This document shows positions 52,409-61,194 of a stretch of 64,000 nt of DNA, piece by piece. Below the pieces are notes generated by a model. The model did no database searches and was not told where the DNA came from. It saw only the letters and a program-made list of their open reading frames with translations. A program made the translations under genes and the position numbers. How positions within the stretch are numbered: position 1 is the first letter of the stretch; each line of letters starts with the position of its first letter. The DNA is from Klebsiella indica. Its GTDB lineage: Bacteria > Pseudomonadota > Gammaproteobacteria > Enterobacterales > Enterobacteriaceae. The DNA lies in the NCBI RefSeq assembly GCF_005860775.1, contig NZ_VCHQ01000015.1, forward strand, positions 62,001 through 126,000, given 5' to 3'.

Positions 52409-54409
52409 ATGGATGAACTGCTTCATCTGACCACACAAATGGCGCGTGAAGGCATCCGTCGTCTGCTGGTCCTCAGCGGCGATGATGCCTGGACTTTGCG
52501 TCAGGCGCAAATACTGCGAACGGCGCTGGCCGGTGACGGTCTGTGGGTCGGCCCGCAGCCGATGCCGGCACCGTACACCTCACCTGGAACGCTGAAATCC
52601 CTGCTGGGACGCGAATTTCAGCATGCCTTTTTTGATGCCCGCGAGGGCTTTGATGTCGCGGCGCTGGCTGCGCTCGCCGGTACGCTGCGCGCCGGAAGCT
52701 GGCTGATCCTGCTGACGCCTGATTTCGCGCAGTGGGCCATGCGGCCAGATGCGGATTCTTTGCGCTGGAGCGACACTCTCCTGCCTGTGGTTGCGCCGAA
52801 TTTTGTCTACCGCTTCTGTCAGCAAATTATTGCCGATAGTGAGTCCATTCTCTGGCGGCAGAGACACAAACTGGTTGTGCCGGACTTTTCAGCGCGCGTC
52901 GCATGGCATCCTGCTGATGGTCATCCGCAGGCGGAGCAGGCCACCGTTCTTGCCGAACTGGCCGATTTTTCCCCCGGTATTGCCGCGCTGATCGCAGAAC
53001 GCGGGCGAGGAAAGTCCGCTCTCGCCGGAATGCTTATTCGCCAACTGGCGGGCGATGCCATTGTTACGGCGCCTGCACGTGGAGCAACCGATGTGATGGC
53101 GGCTTTCGCCGGAGGGGATTTTCGTTTTATGGCTCCCGATGCATTACTGGCGTCAGAATGCAATGCTTCATGGCTGATTGTCGACGAGGCCGCCGCCATT
53201 CCTGGCCCGCAGTTGCGCCAGCTTATCGCCCGCTTTCCGCGAACGCTGTTGACCACGACCGTGCAGGGGTATGAAGGTACCGGACGCGGCTTTCTGCTTA
53301 AGTTTTGCGCCAGTTTTACGCATTTGCGGCAGTTCAGTTTGACGACGCCTGTCCGTTGGGCGGCAGGCTGCCCGCTGGAAGCGATGATTGCGCAACTGCT
53401 GCTGTTTGGCGACGAGACTTTCCGCCAGCAGCCAATTGGCGATGTGATGCTGGAAAGCGTCGATCAGGCCCTCTGGCGGCAATATCCCGGGCTACCGGAA
53501 GCGATGTACCAGTTGCTCTCCGGCGCGCATTATCGTACCTCTCCGCTGGATCTGCGGCGTATGATGGATGCGCCAGGACAGCATTTTGTCTGCGCCCGCA
53601 GCGGCGACCGCGTTGCCGGGGCGCTGTGGCTGGTGGAAGAGGGCGGGCTTGAGCCCTCGCTTAGCCAGGCTGTGTGGGCCGGGTTCCGTCGACCGCGTGG
53701 TAATCTGGTGGCCCAGTCGCTGGCGGCGCACGGCGGCAGTCCGCTGGCGGCAACGTTGACCGGGCTGCGTATCAGCCGTATTGCCGTGCATCCGGCCCGC
53801 CAGCGTGAGGGACTGGGGCAACGGCTGGTGGCCCGGGCGATATCTCTGGCGGCGGACCGGGATTATCTTTCCGTCAGTTTTGGTTACACGCCGGAGCTAT
53901 GGCGTTTCTGGCAGCGTTGCGGTTTTACGCTGGTACGTTTAGGAACCCACCGGGAAGCCAGCAGCGGCTGTTATACCGCGATGGCGCTCTATCCCCTCAG
54001 CGAGTCGGGTCACCAACTGGTTAATAAGGAAGCGCAGCGACTGTTGCGCGACGAGTACTGGCTACGTGACTGGCGGGATGGCGCTTTTCCGCTGACAATG
54101 CAGGAAGCGACTATCCTTACGGAGGAGGACTGGCTGGAGGTGGCGGGCTTTGCTTTTGCCCATCGTCCGTTGCTGGCGTCGGCGGGCAGCCTGAACCGCC
54201 TGCTTATGCAGGTTGATTTACCGCTACCGGCGCTGCGGGCGCGTCTGCGGCGGCAGGACGAGTCGACGCTGTGCCGGGCGCTACAGATATCCGGGCGCAA
54301 AGCCCTGCTGGTCAGGCTACGGGAAGAGGCGGCCCAGGCGTTATCCAGCCTTAACGCAACCCGTGCCGATGCCCTGCGCCAGCAGGTGACAATTCTGCAA
54401 TTTTTTTAA
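52409..54409 (+). CDS. tmcA: tRNA-Met cytidine acetyltransferase
   Basis: Acetylates N4 of C34 in the elongator tRNA-Met anticodon with acetyl-CoA and ATP/GTP. The 666-residue product (E. coli 671) has a DUF1726 N-terminus, an RNA-helicase-like ATPase with Walker A ERGRGKSAL (about residue 198) and Walker B LIVDEAAAIP (about 254), then a GNAT domain with RISRIAVHPARQREGLGQRL (about 453-473) and a tRNA-binding C-terminus. It is likely transcribed with ypfJ. Confidence 0.96.
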   Translation: MDELLHLTTQMAREGIRRLLVLSGDDAWTLRQAQILRTALAGDGLWVGPQPMPAPYTSPGTLKSLLGREFQHAFFDAREGFDVAALAALAGTLRAGSWLILLTPDFAQWAMRPDADSLRWSDTLLPVVAPNFVYRFCQQIIADSESILWRQRHKLVVPDFSARVAWHPADGHPQAEQATVLAELADFSPGIAALIAERGRGKSALAGMLIRQLAGDAIVTAPARGATDVMAAFAGGDFRFMAPDALLASECNASWLIVDEAAAIPGPQLRQLIARFPRTLLTTTVQGYEGTGRGFLLKFCASFTHLRQFSLTTPVRWAAGCPLEAMIAQLLLFGDETFRQQPIGDVMLESVDQALWRQYPGLPEAMYQLLSGAHYRTSPLDLRRMMDAPGQHFVCARSGDRVAGALWLVEEGGLEPSLSQAVWAGFRRPRGNLVAQSLAAHGGSPLAATLTGLRISRIAVHPARQREGLGQRLVARAISLAADRDYLSVSFGYTPELWRFWQRCGFTLVRLGTHREASSGCYTAMALYPLSESGHQLVNKEAQRLLRDEYWLRDWRDGAFPLTMQEATILTEEDWLEVAGFAFAHRPLLASAGSLNRLLMQVDLPLPALRARLRRQDESTLCRALQISGRKALLVRLREEAAQALSSLNATRADALRQQVTILQFF

Positions 54410-54486
54410 CTAACTCCTTCAGTTAAATGACATGGTCATATTCCGCCTGTGGCGTAAACTTCCTTGCAGACATTAAGGAGACAGCC

Positions 54487-55185
54487 ATGAAACACGATCA
54501 TTTTATTGTTCAAAGCCCTGCGACACCTGCACAGCAACTGCTGCTGCTGTTTCATGGCGTCGGCGATAACCCGGTTGCCATGGGGCAAATTGGTAGCTGG
54601 TTTGCCCCGCTCTTTCCTGATGCGCTGATTGTCAGCATCGGCGGCGCAGAGCCGTGCGGGCCGCCGCCGGGGCGCCAGTGGTTTTCCGTGCAGGGCGTTA
54701 CTGAAGATAACCGCCAGCAGCGCGTGGATGCCATTATGCCGACCTTTATTGACACGGTTCGCTACTGGCAGCAGCAAAGCGGCGTCAGTCCGCAGGCGAC
54801 GGCGCTGATCGGCTTCTCGCAGGGCGCGATTATGTCCCTCGAAAGTATTAAGGCGGAGCCGGGTCTGGCCTCGCGGGTGATTGCCTTTAATGGTCGCTAT
54901 GCGACGATGCCCGAGTCGGCGAGCACGGCCACGACCATCCACCTGATTCACGGCGGCGAGGATCGTGTCATCGATCTGGCATGGGCGGTAGCGGGACAGG
55001 AGGCGTTACAGCAGGCAGGCGGTGACGTGACGCTGGATATTGTTGAGGGGCTGGGACACGCGATTAATGAGCAAAGCATGCAGTTTGCCCTCGATCATCT
55101 GCGTTTTACCGTACCGAAGCACTATTTCGACGAAGCGCTCAGCGGCGGCAAGCCGCAGGACGACGATATTATCGAACTGCTGTAA
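54487..55185 (+). CDS. ypfH: alpha/beta-hydrolase esterase YpfH
   Basis: A 232-residue carboxylesterase of the phospholipase/carboxylesterase family. The nucleophile elbow GFSQGAI places the catalytic Ser near residue 118, with Asp and His following in GGEDRVIDL and GLGHAINE. The oxyanion region LLFHGVGDNP is near the N-terminus. The ATG at 54487 follows TAAGGAGACAG; the longer upstream frame has no such support. It matches E. coli YpfH in length. The natural substrate is unknown. Confidence 0.94.
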   Translation: MKHDHFIVQSPATPAQQLLLLFHGVGDNPVAMGQIGSWFAPLFPDALIVSIGGAEPCGPPPGRQWFSVQGVTEDNRQQRVDAIMPTFIDTVRYWQQQSGVSPQATALIGFSQGAIMSLESIKAEPGLASRVIAFNGRYATMPESASTATTIHLIHGGEDRVIDLAWAVAGQEALQQAGGDVTLDIVEGLGHAINEQSMQFALDHLRFTVPKHYFDEALSGGKPQDDDIIELL

Positions 55186-55189
55186 TAAA

Positions 55190-55221
55190 AACCCCGGTAG
55201 TGAAAAACAGATACCGGGGTT
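55190..55221. terminator. terminator between convergent ypfH and ypfN
   Basis: A perfect 10-bp stem, AACCCCGGTA/TACCGGGGTT, flanked by AAAA and TTAATGTTT, lies five bases after ypfH. Confidence 0.75.
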
Positions 55222-55261
55222 AATGTTTAAAAAGCGTGGCTGGTCAGGCTGAACAATACGC

Positions 55262-55462
55262 TTATTTCTTTGACTGGTCGTTTTTAGGCCAGTCGTCATC
55301 ATCGTCCCACTTGTCGTTGAAGTCACGATGCGGCGGCAAATCCGGCTTATTGTTGAGAAATTTTTTGTGGTCAACGCGGTTAAGATCTTTAATCACGTTG
55401 ATGATCACCCCCACTAAAAAGACTAATACCAGGATCCACCAGTGTTTGATGAGCCACTCCAT
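55262..55462 (-). CDS. ypfN: UPF0370 small membrane protein YpfN
   Basis: A 66-residue product matching E. coli YpfN in length and start ([18 protein letters not shown]). One membrane helix (about 4-24) is followed by a charged tail with the acidic block [13 protein letters not shown]. It lies 26 bases after dapE on the same strand, so yffB-dapE-ypfN is a probable operon. The function is unknown. Confidence 0.93.
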   Translation of the reverse strand: MEWLIKHWWILVLVFLVGVIINVIKDLNRVDHKKFLNNKPDLPPHRDFNDKWDDDDDWPKNDQSKK

Positions 55463-55488
55463 GCGCTACTCCTTTTCCGGCAATGCCC

Positions 55489-56616
55489 TCAGGCGATCAG
55501 TTGTTCCATAATGCGTTGATACATCCGCGCCAGCAGCTGGAGGTCGGCGGCATTTACGCACTCATTGATTTTATGAATGGTGGCATTCACAGGCCCCAGT
55601 TCAACCACCTGCGCGCCCATGCGCGCGATAAAGCGCCCGTCGGAAGTGCCGCCATTAGTCAGCAACTGCGGCTTTATTTCATTATAGTGCTCAATGGCGT
55701 TTACGACGGCATCCACCAGCTTACCGCGGCTGGTCAGGAATGGCTGGCCTGAAAGCCACCACTCAACGCTGTAACGTAGCGCGTGCTTCTCCAGCAGGGC
55801 CACGACGCGCGCTTTAATCATTTCGTCGGTGAGCTCGGTGCTAAAACGGAAGTTGAACTGCACAAACATATCGCCGGGAATCACATTGTTGCTGCCGGTT
55901 CCTGAGCGCACATTAGCGATTTGCATACTGGTTGGCGGGAAAAATTCGTTGCCTTGATCCCACTCAATGTTCACCAGTTCAGCCAGCATCGGCGCAGCGC
56001 GGTGTACCGGGTTATCGGCGAGATGCGGATAGGCAACGTGCCCCTGAACGCCGTGAATGGTCAGGTTACAGGTCAGCGAACCGCGACGGCCATTTTTGAC
56101 CACATCGCCGACGACTTCGGTGCTGGACGGTTCGCCGACGAGGCAGTAATCCAGGCGTTCGTTGCGTGCCATCAGCGCTTCAACGACCTTGACGGTGCCA
56201 TTTTTCGCGCTGGCCTCTTCATCAGAAGTGATCAGAAACGCCAGACGGCCTTTATGGTCAGGGTGATGAGCGACAAAACGTTCGGCGGCAACCACCATCG
56301 CGGCCAGAGAACCTTTCATATCCGCCGCGCCGCGGCCAAACAGCATGCCGTCACGAATGGTCGGCTCGAACGGTGGGTTAATCCAGCGGTCAGCGTCACC
56401 TGAGGGAACAACATCGGTGTGGCCGGCGAAGGCCAGCGTCTCTCCGTGCCCACGCCAGGCCCAGAAATTTTGAGTATCGCCGAAATCCATCGGTTCGACG
56501 GTAAAGCCAATCGCCCGCAGACGTTCAATCATTAATGCCTGACACCCCGCGTCATCGGGGCTGAGGGAAGGGCGGCGAATAAGCTGCTGAGCAAGCTCAA
56601 TGACCGGGCAAGACAT
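55489..56616 (-). CDS. dapE: succinyl-diaminopimelate desuccinylase
   Basis: Zinc M20A peptidase-fold enzyme that removes succinate in the lysine/DAP pathway. The 375-residue length equals E. coli. Metal ligands and base are visible: [12 protein letters not shown] (about 64-75), [12 protein letters not shown] (about 98), [11 protein letters not shown] with the catalytic Glu-Glu near 134, and the C-terminal [10 protein letters not shown]. yffB ends three bases upstream, so translation is likely coupled. Confidence 0.98.
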   Translation of the reverse strand: MSCPVIELAQQLIRRPSLSPDDAGCQALMIERLRAIGFTVEPMDFGDTQNFWAWRGHGETLAFAGHTDVVPSGDADRWINPPFEPTIRDGMLFGRGAADMKGSLAAMVVAAERFVAHHPDHKGRLAFLITSDEEASAKNGTVKVVEALMARNERLDYCLVGEPSSTEVVGDVVKNGRRGSLTCNLTIHGVQGHVAYPHLADNPVHRAAPMLAELVNIEWDQGNEFFPPTSMQIANVRSGTGSNNVIPGDMFVQFNFRFSTELTDEMIKARVVALLEKHALRYSVEWWLSGQPFLTSRGKLVDAVVNAIEHYNEIKPQLLTNGGTSDGRFIARMGAQVVELGPVNATIHKINECVNAADLQLLARMYQRIMEQLIA

Positions 56617-56619
56617 AGA

Positions 56620-56973
56620 CTACACCTCGTTAAACTGCTGATAACTTGATTCACTGAAACCCAGCAGCATAGGCTTACCAGGCGCACAGAGCAATGGGCG
56701 CTTGATGATTGCCGGCATTTCCAGCATCAGATCCGCTGCGGCGTCGGCGTTATTGATACTGGCGCGAACCGTTTCATCCAGTTTGCGCCAGGTGGTCCCT
56801 CGGGTGTTGAGTAGGGCTTCCCAGCCGAGTTCGGCGATAAAGGTGTCGACTAATTCGCGACTCAGGCCATCAGCACGATAATCATGAAAGCGATATTCAA
56901 GCTGATGGGCGTCCAGCCAGCGGCGGGCCTTTTTTATGGTGTCGCAGTTTTTAATTCCGTACAGGGTTAGCAT
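56620..56973 (-). CDS. yffB: ArsC-family protein YffB
   Basis: A 117-residue thioredoxin-fold protein of the Spx/ArsC family (E. coli YffB 118). A single active-site-like Cys10 occurs in [17 protein letters not shown]. The family's cis-Pro region appears as [20 protein letters not shown]. It heads the probable yffB-dapE-ypfN operon. Its function is not established. Confidence 0.94.
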   Translation of the reverse strand: MLTLYGIKNCDTIKKARRWLDAHQLEYRFHDYRADGLSRELVDTFIAELGWEALLNTRGTTWRKLDETVRASINNADAAADLMLEMPAIIKRPLLCAPGKPMLLGFSESSYQQFNEV

Positions 56974-56995
56974 GATTAAACCTTTCTCTTTGAAT

Positions 56996-57145
56996 TAGAG
57001 CCTGTCCCATTAGGGCTATTTTGCTTGTCATTTTGAACCTGGGCAGTGCTCAGAATCCTCACGTACTACGTGTACGCTCCGGTTCTTCCGCGCTGGCCGT
57101 GTTCAAACTGTCTGCGCCAATAACGCCTGGTGGGATAGGCTCTTA
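56996..57145. repeat. MITE-like 150-base inverted-repeat element
   Basis: The outer ends TTAGAGCCTGTCCCATTAGG (left) and, as reverse complement of the right end, TTAAGAGCCTATCCCACCAGG match at nearly every position. The interior carries the small palindromes CGTACTACGTGTACG and a CTCCGG block and no reading frame. I recall this GAGCCTATCCCA-type element at many intergenic sites in enterobacteria. TTA flanks both ends. It lies immediately upstream of yffB, in the region of that operon's promoter. Confidence 0.65.
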
Positions 57146-57499
57146 ATCTTTGGATTGAGATACTCCGAATAGATACCCTAAATAATACGCGAATGACTGT
57201 AATAAATATCTTTTTTTCCCGCAGGATAGTTTGAATGTAATATTTTTCGTCTGTTTTTTAACCTCTCGTTTGTGCTTATCCCGACCCGGGGTCAGGGCTG
57301 GCGGATTGAGCAGATGAATGAATGTTGCTGAATGTTGCTATTGGTCACATTAAACCGCCACAAATAGGCTCATAGTACTTACGAATGAAAGGGGAACATG
57401 TCGGAGACGATAGTAAAGCAATGAGAGCGATAGCAAAAACAAACTTTTCATTAACAACAAATTTGCATAAAATTACCCATAATAATAAGAGAGGTTAGT
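57146..57499. other. 354-base AT-rich spacer before ypfM
   Basis: Contains a solo ERIC-like outer end at 57172-57190 (ATACCCTAAATAATNCG, like the element at 11316), a tandem 10-base duplication GAATGTTGCT at 57320-57339, and otherwise nothing recognised. Promoters for leftward yffB and rightward ypfM must lie here. Confidence 0.4.
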
Positions 57500-57559
57500 A
57501 TGATTGAGCATGAACTGGGGAACTGGAAAGATTTTATCGAAGGTATGCTTCGTAAATAA
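57500..57559 (+). CDS. ypfM: 19-residue small protein YpfM
   Basis: The frame encodes MIEHELGNWKDFIEGMLRK, 19 residues, against MIERELGNWKDFIEVMLRK recalled for E. coli YpfM, so only two positions differ. A GAGAGGTTAG ribosome site precedes the ATG. Conservation of such a short frame across genera supports a translated gene. It is probably an amphipathic helix. It lies 68 bases before a hairpin terminator and is convergent with acrD. Its function is unknown. Confidence 0.88.
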   Translation: MIEHELGNWKDFIEGMLRK

Positions 57560-57626
57560 GTTTCCACAATGAGAGCAGGGCGATTCCACGAGCAGGATAA
57601 TAATGCAGTTGAAGCGGCCACATGAA

Positions 57627-57653
57627 AAAGGCGACACCATATGTCGCCTTTTC
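57627..57653. terminator. bidirectional terminator between ypfM and acrD
   Basis: AAAAGGCGACA pairs perfectly with TGTCGCCTTTT around CCATA; the A- and T-tracts serve both convergent genes. Confidence 0.85.
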
Positions 57654-57692
57654 TGTTATTTGCCCCGGTGAAAACTGTCACCATCGCTTCTG

Positions 57693-60600
57693 CTATTGTG
57701 GCCGTTCCTTGAGCGGAAAACGGCGTCGCACAAGCGTGAAGAACAGCGGCACGAAGAAGATAGCCAGTAGGGTGGAAGAGAGCATGCCCCCCATAACACC
57801 GGTGCCGACGGCATGCTGGCTGCCGGAACCCGCACCGGTGCTGATAGCCATTGGCAGTACGCCGAAGATAAACGCCAGCGAGGTCATCAGAATTGGCCTC
57901 AGACGCTGACGGCAGGCCGATAACGTCGCGGTAAGCAGATCCTCGCCTTTTTGGTTTAACTCATTGGCAAACTCGACGATAAGAATAGCGTTTTTGGCCG
58001 ACAGGCCGATAACCGTCAACAGGCCCACCTGGAAGTAGACATCGTTGTCGAGCCCGCGCGCCCAGGTTGCCAGTAGCGCGCCAATAACCCCCAGCGGCAC
58101 CACCAGCATCACCGAGAACGGCACCGACCAGCTTTCATACAGCGCCGCCAGGCATAAGAACACCACCAGCAGAGAAATCGCATACAGGGCCGGCGCCTGC
58201 GCGCCGGAGAGACGTTCCTGCAAGGACATCGCCGTCCATTCAAGGCCAAAACCGTTCGGCAACTGCTGAGCCAGTTTTTCCATAATCGTCATGGCGGTGC
58301 CGGTACTGACACCGGGCGCGGCTTCGCCGATGATTTCTACCGCCGAGTAGCCGTTGTAGCGCTCCAGGCGCGGCGAACCGGTCTCCCAGTGGGAGGTGGC
58401 GAAGGCGGAGAAGGGGACCATTGTGCCGCTACTGTTGCGCACGTACCATAGATTGATATCGTCTGGTAGCATGCGATACGGCGCAGCCGCCTGGACATAG
58501 ACTTTCTTTACGCGCCCACGATCCATAAAGTCATTGACGTAGCTTGAACCCCATGCGGTTTGCAGCGTGTCGTTGATATCGTCGATGGAAAGGCCCAGCG
58601 CCTGAGCTTTACGTTGATCGATATCGATCTGCAATTGTGGGCTATCGTCGAGGCCGTTGTGGCGTACGCGGGTTAGCTGTTTATTTTGCGCGGCCAGTTC
58701 CAGCAGAGTATCGCGGGCGGCCATCAGCGCATCGTGCCCGTTGCCCGCGTGGTCCTCCAGTTCCATATCGAAACCGGCTGAACTGCCGAGTCCGCTGATA
58801 GCCGGTGGGCTGCTGGCAAAGACGCGAGCCTCTTTAATCTTGTTAAACGCTTTCGTTGCGCGTTCGATGATGGCGAAAGAGGAGCCGCTCGTCGGATCGC
58901 GCTGGTTCCAGTCTTTCAGGCGTATGAACATTCGCGCCACGTTCTGGCCGTTGCCACCGGGGCCGGCGCCGATTGTTGCGAACACCGATTCAACGTTCGC
59001 TTTCTCCTTTTTCAGGAAATAATCTTCTACCTTCTGCACCACTTTCAGCGTTTGTTGCTGGGTCGAGCCGCCAGGCAACTGTACTGAAGTGATAAACATT
59101 CCACGGTCCTCCTGCGGCAGGAACGACGTCGGCAGATGCAGAAACAGAAAGACCATGCCGCCCAGCAGCAGAATGTAGATCATTATCCAGCGCAGCGAAC
59201 GATGAAGAATTTTCGCCACCGCGGATTCGTAGCGGCTGGCGTTGCGGTTAAATAGGCGGTTAAACCCGCCGAAGAAGCCCCGTTTCCCGTGATCGTCTCC
59301 GCGGTGAATCGGCTTCAGTAAGGTGGCGCACAGGGCGGGCGTCAGAATCATCGCCACCAGAACAGACAGTACCATCGCTGAAACAATGGTAATTGAGAAC
59401 TGACGATAGATCGCGCCGGTTGTGCCGCCGAAAAAGGCCATTGGCACAAATACCGCCGACAGGACCATCGCGATGCCAACCAGCGCGCCCTGGATCTGCC
59501 CCATCGATTTACGCGTCGCTTCGCGCGGCGAGAGGCCCTCCTCGCTCATGATACGTTCGACGTTTTCCACCACCACGATGGCATCATCCACCAACAGACC
59601 GATTGCCAGCACCATGGCGAACATGGTTAAGGTGTTGATACTGTAACCGCAGACATAGAGGATGGCGAAGGTGCCCATCAGCACCACCGGTACGGCAATC
59701 GTCGGGATAAGCGTGGCGCGGAAGTTTTGCAGGAACAGATACATCACGAGGAACACCAGTACGATGGCCTCAAGCAGCGTTTTGACGACGTCAGTAATGG
59801 ATGCTTTGACGAAAGAAGTCGTCTCGTAAGCGACTTTGTATTGCAGGCCGTGCGGGAAGTATTGCGATAGTTCGTTCAGGCGATCGATAACGCGCTCGGC
59901 GGTTGCCATTTCGTTAGCGCCGGAAGCCAGCTTGATCCCCAGGCCGGAGGCCGCCTGGCGGTTGTAGCGACTGAGATAATCATATTTCTCCGCGCCCATT
60001 TCGACGGTAGCCACGTCGCCAAGGGTGACTTCGGAACCATCCGGATTCACTCGTAACGTGATATTGCGGAACTGCTCCGGGGTTTGTAACAGCGATTGCG
60101 AATTAATGGTGGCGTTCAGCGCCTGCTTATCCACCGATGGCGTGCCGCCCAGTTGACCGACAGCGATTTGCGCATTTTGCGCGGAAATGGCGTCAGTGAC
60201 ATCGCTCGCCGTCATCTGAAAACTATTGAGTTTGGCCGGATCGAGCCAGATGCGCATCGCGTACTGCGAACCGTAAGCGTCGATATCGCCGACGCCGTTC
60301 ACGCGACTGAGCGGCTCCTGAATATTACTGGCGACGTAGTCGGCGATGTCTTGTTTATCCATACTGCCGTCGGTGGAGACGAAAGCAAGGGTCAGAATGT
60401 TGGTGTCCCCGGTTTTTCTCACCGTCACGCCCTGGTTTTGTACGGCCTGGGGGAGCTTGCGCATTGCCGATTGCAACTGGTTTTGTACCTGCTGGACGGC
60501 TTCATCCGGGTCGGTGCCGGCGGTAAAACTTAGCGTAATCGTGGCCTGGCCGGAACCGCTGCTTTGCGATGACATATACATCAGGTTGTCAAGGCCCGTC

Positions 60601-60806
60601 ATGTTTTGTTCGATAACTTGGGTGACGGTATTTTCCAGCGTCTGTGCTGAAGCGCCGGGATAGTTCGCGGTGATCCGCACGTTAGGCGGGGCCAGTTCGG
60701 GATATTGCTCAACGGGAAGCGATAAGATTGCAAGCGTTCCGGTCAGGCATAAAAGGATGGCCAGAACCCACGCAAAAATGGGGCGATCGATAAAAAAATT
60801 CGCCAT
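57693..60806 (-). CDS. acrD: RND multidrug/aminoglycoside efflux pump AcrD
   Basis: Inner-membrane proton-driven pump that works with AcrA and TolC to export aminoglycosides, bile salts and other amphiphiles. The 1037-residue length equals E. coli AcrD and internal blocks follow AcrD rather than AcrB (for example [21 protein letters not shown] and [20 protein letters not shown]). Twelve membrane helices in two halves and two large periplasmic loops are present. The proton-relay Asp pair is seen in [13 protein letters not shown] (about 407-408) and the Lys in [13 protein letters not shown] (about 940). As usual there is no adjacent periplasmic adaptor gene. In E. coli narQ lies upstream; here it is absent. 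Confidence 0.97.
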   Translation of the reverse strand: MANFFIDRPIFAWVLAILLCLTGTLAILSLPVEQYPELAPPNVRITANYPGASAQTLENTVTQVIEQNMTGLDNLMYMSSQSSGSGQATITLSFTAGTDPDEAVQQVQNQLQSAMRKLPQAVQNQGVTVRKTGDTNILTLAFVSTDGSMDKQDIADYVASNIQEPLSRVNGVGDIDAYGSQYAMRIWLDPAKLNSFQMTASDVTDAISAQNAQIAVGQLGGTPSVDKQALNATINSQSLLQTPEQFRNITLRVNPDGSEVTLGDVATVEMGAEKYDYLSRYNRQAASGLGIKLASGANEMATAERVIDRLNELSQYFPHGLQYKVAYETTSFVKASITDVVKTLLEAIVLVFLVMYLFLQNFRATLIPTIAVPVVLMGTFAILYVCGYSINTLTMFAMVLAIGLLVDDAIVVVENVERIMSEEGLSPREATRKSMGQIQGALVGIAMVLSAVFVPMAFFGGTTGAIYRQFSITIVSAMVLSVLVAMILTPALCATLLKPIHRGDDHGKRGFFGGFNRLFNRNASRYESAVAKILHRSLRWIMIYILLLGGMVFLFLHLPTSFLPQEDRGMFITSVQLPGGSTQQQTLKVVQKVEDYFLKKEKANVESVFATIGAGPGGNGQNVARMFIRLKDWNQRDPTSGSSFAIIERATKAFNKIKEARVFASSPPAISGLGSSAGFDMELEDHAGNGHDALMAARDTLLELAAQNKQLTRVRHNGLDDSPQLQIDIDQRKAQALGLSIDDINDTLQTAWGSSYVNDFMDRGRVKKVYVQAAAPYRMLPDDINLWYVRNSSGTMVPFSAFATSHWETGSPRLERYNGYSAVEIIGEAAPGVSTGTAMTIMEKLAQQLPNGFGLEWTAMSLQERLSGAQAPALYAISLLVVFLCLAALYESWSVPFSVMLVVPLGVIGALLATWARGLDNDVYFQVGLLTVIGLSAKNAILIVEFANELNQKGEDLLTATLSACRQRLRPILMTSLAFIFGVLPMAISTGAGSGSQHAVGTGVMGGMLSSTLLAIFFVPLFFTLVRRRFPLKERPQ

Positions 60807-61194
60807 CAGAATCAGGACCTCATTGTGTGCATTTTTTTGTTATTGCGCAGCCTGTGACACTCTAGCGGCAAGCTCTCAGACAACTGTGGAGAAAGCAAGG
60901 AGAACGTGTAAGTTATCGTGCGCCGTTTCTGGTAGCGTAAAGAATCGTCCTTCTCTCTCTACCTTTATCAATATTTCCACGTTCTTCCCGTCGCCGCAGC
61001 TTCTCTGGCGTAAGCAATTATTACCTGAATAAATAAAACGCAATTTCATTTAAGTCAAAAAAATTGATCCAACTCGGGTTATTACCAAAAAATCGCCATC
61101 CTGGGCAAATGTACATTGTTCCGGTACCGCCTTGTCGGTTAATAGATAGGCATGCGAATTGAGGGGTTATTCACCACTAATACTGAAGGATGTC
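60807..61194. other. 388-base acrD-aegA divergent spacer without narQ
   Basis: In K-12 the histidine kinase gene narQ separates acrD from aegA. Here only 388 bases remain, with no recognisable kinase fragment. An FNR half-site TTGAT near 61070 lies on the aegA side. Promoters of both genes must be in this region. Confidence 0.55.

Noticed and set aside
57451-57684. 77-codon reverse frame overlapping ypfM
   Set aside because: It covers the conserved ypfM gene and the terminator hairpin, and has no recognisable features.
61070-61090. Possible FNR box upstream of aegA
   Set aside because: Only one half-site TTGAT is present; the second half CTCGG does not match ATCAA, so full FNR binding is not supported.
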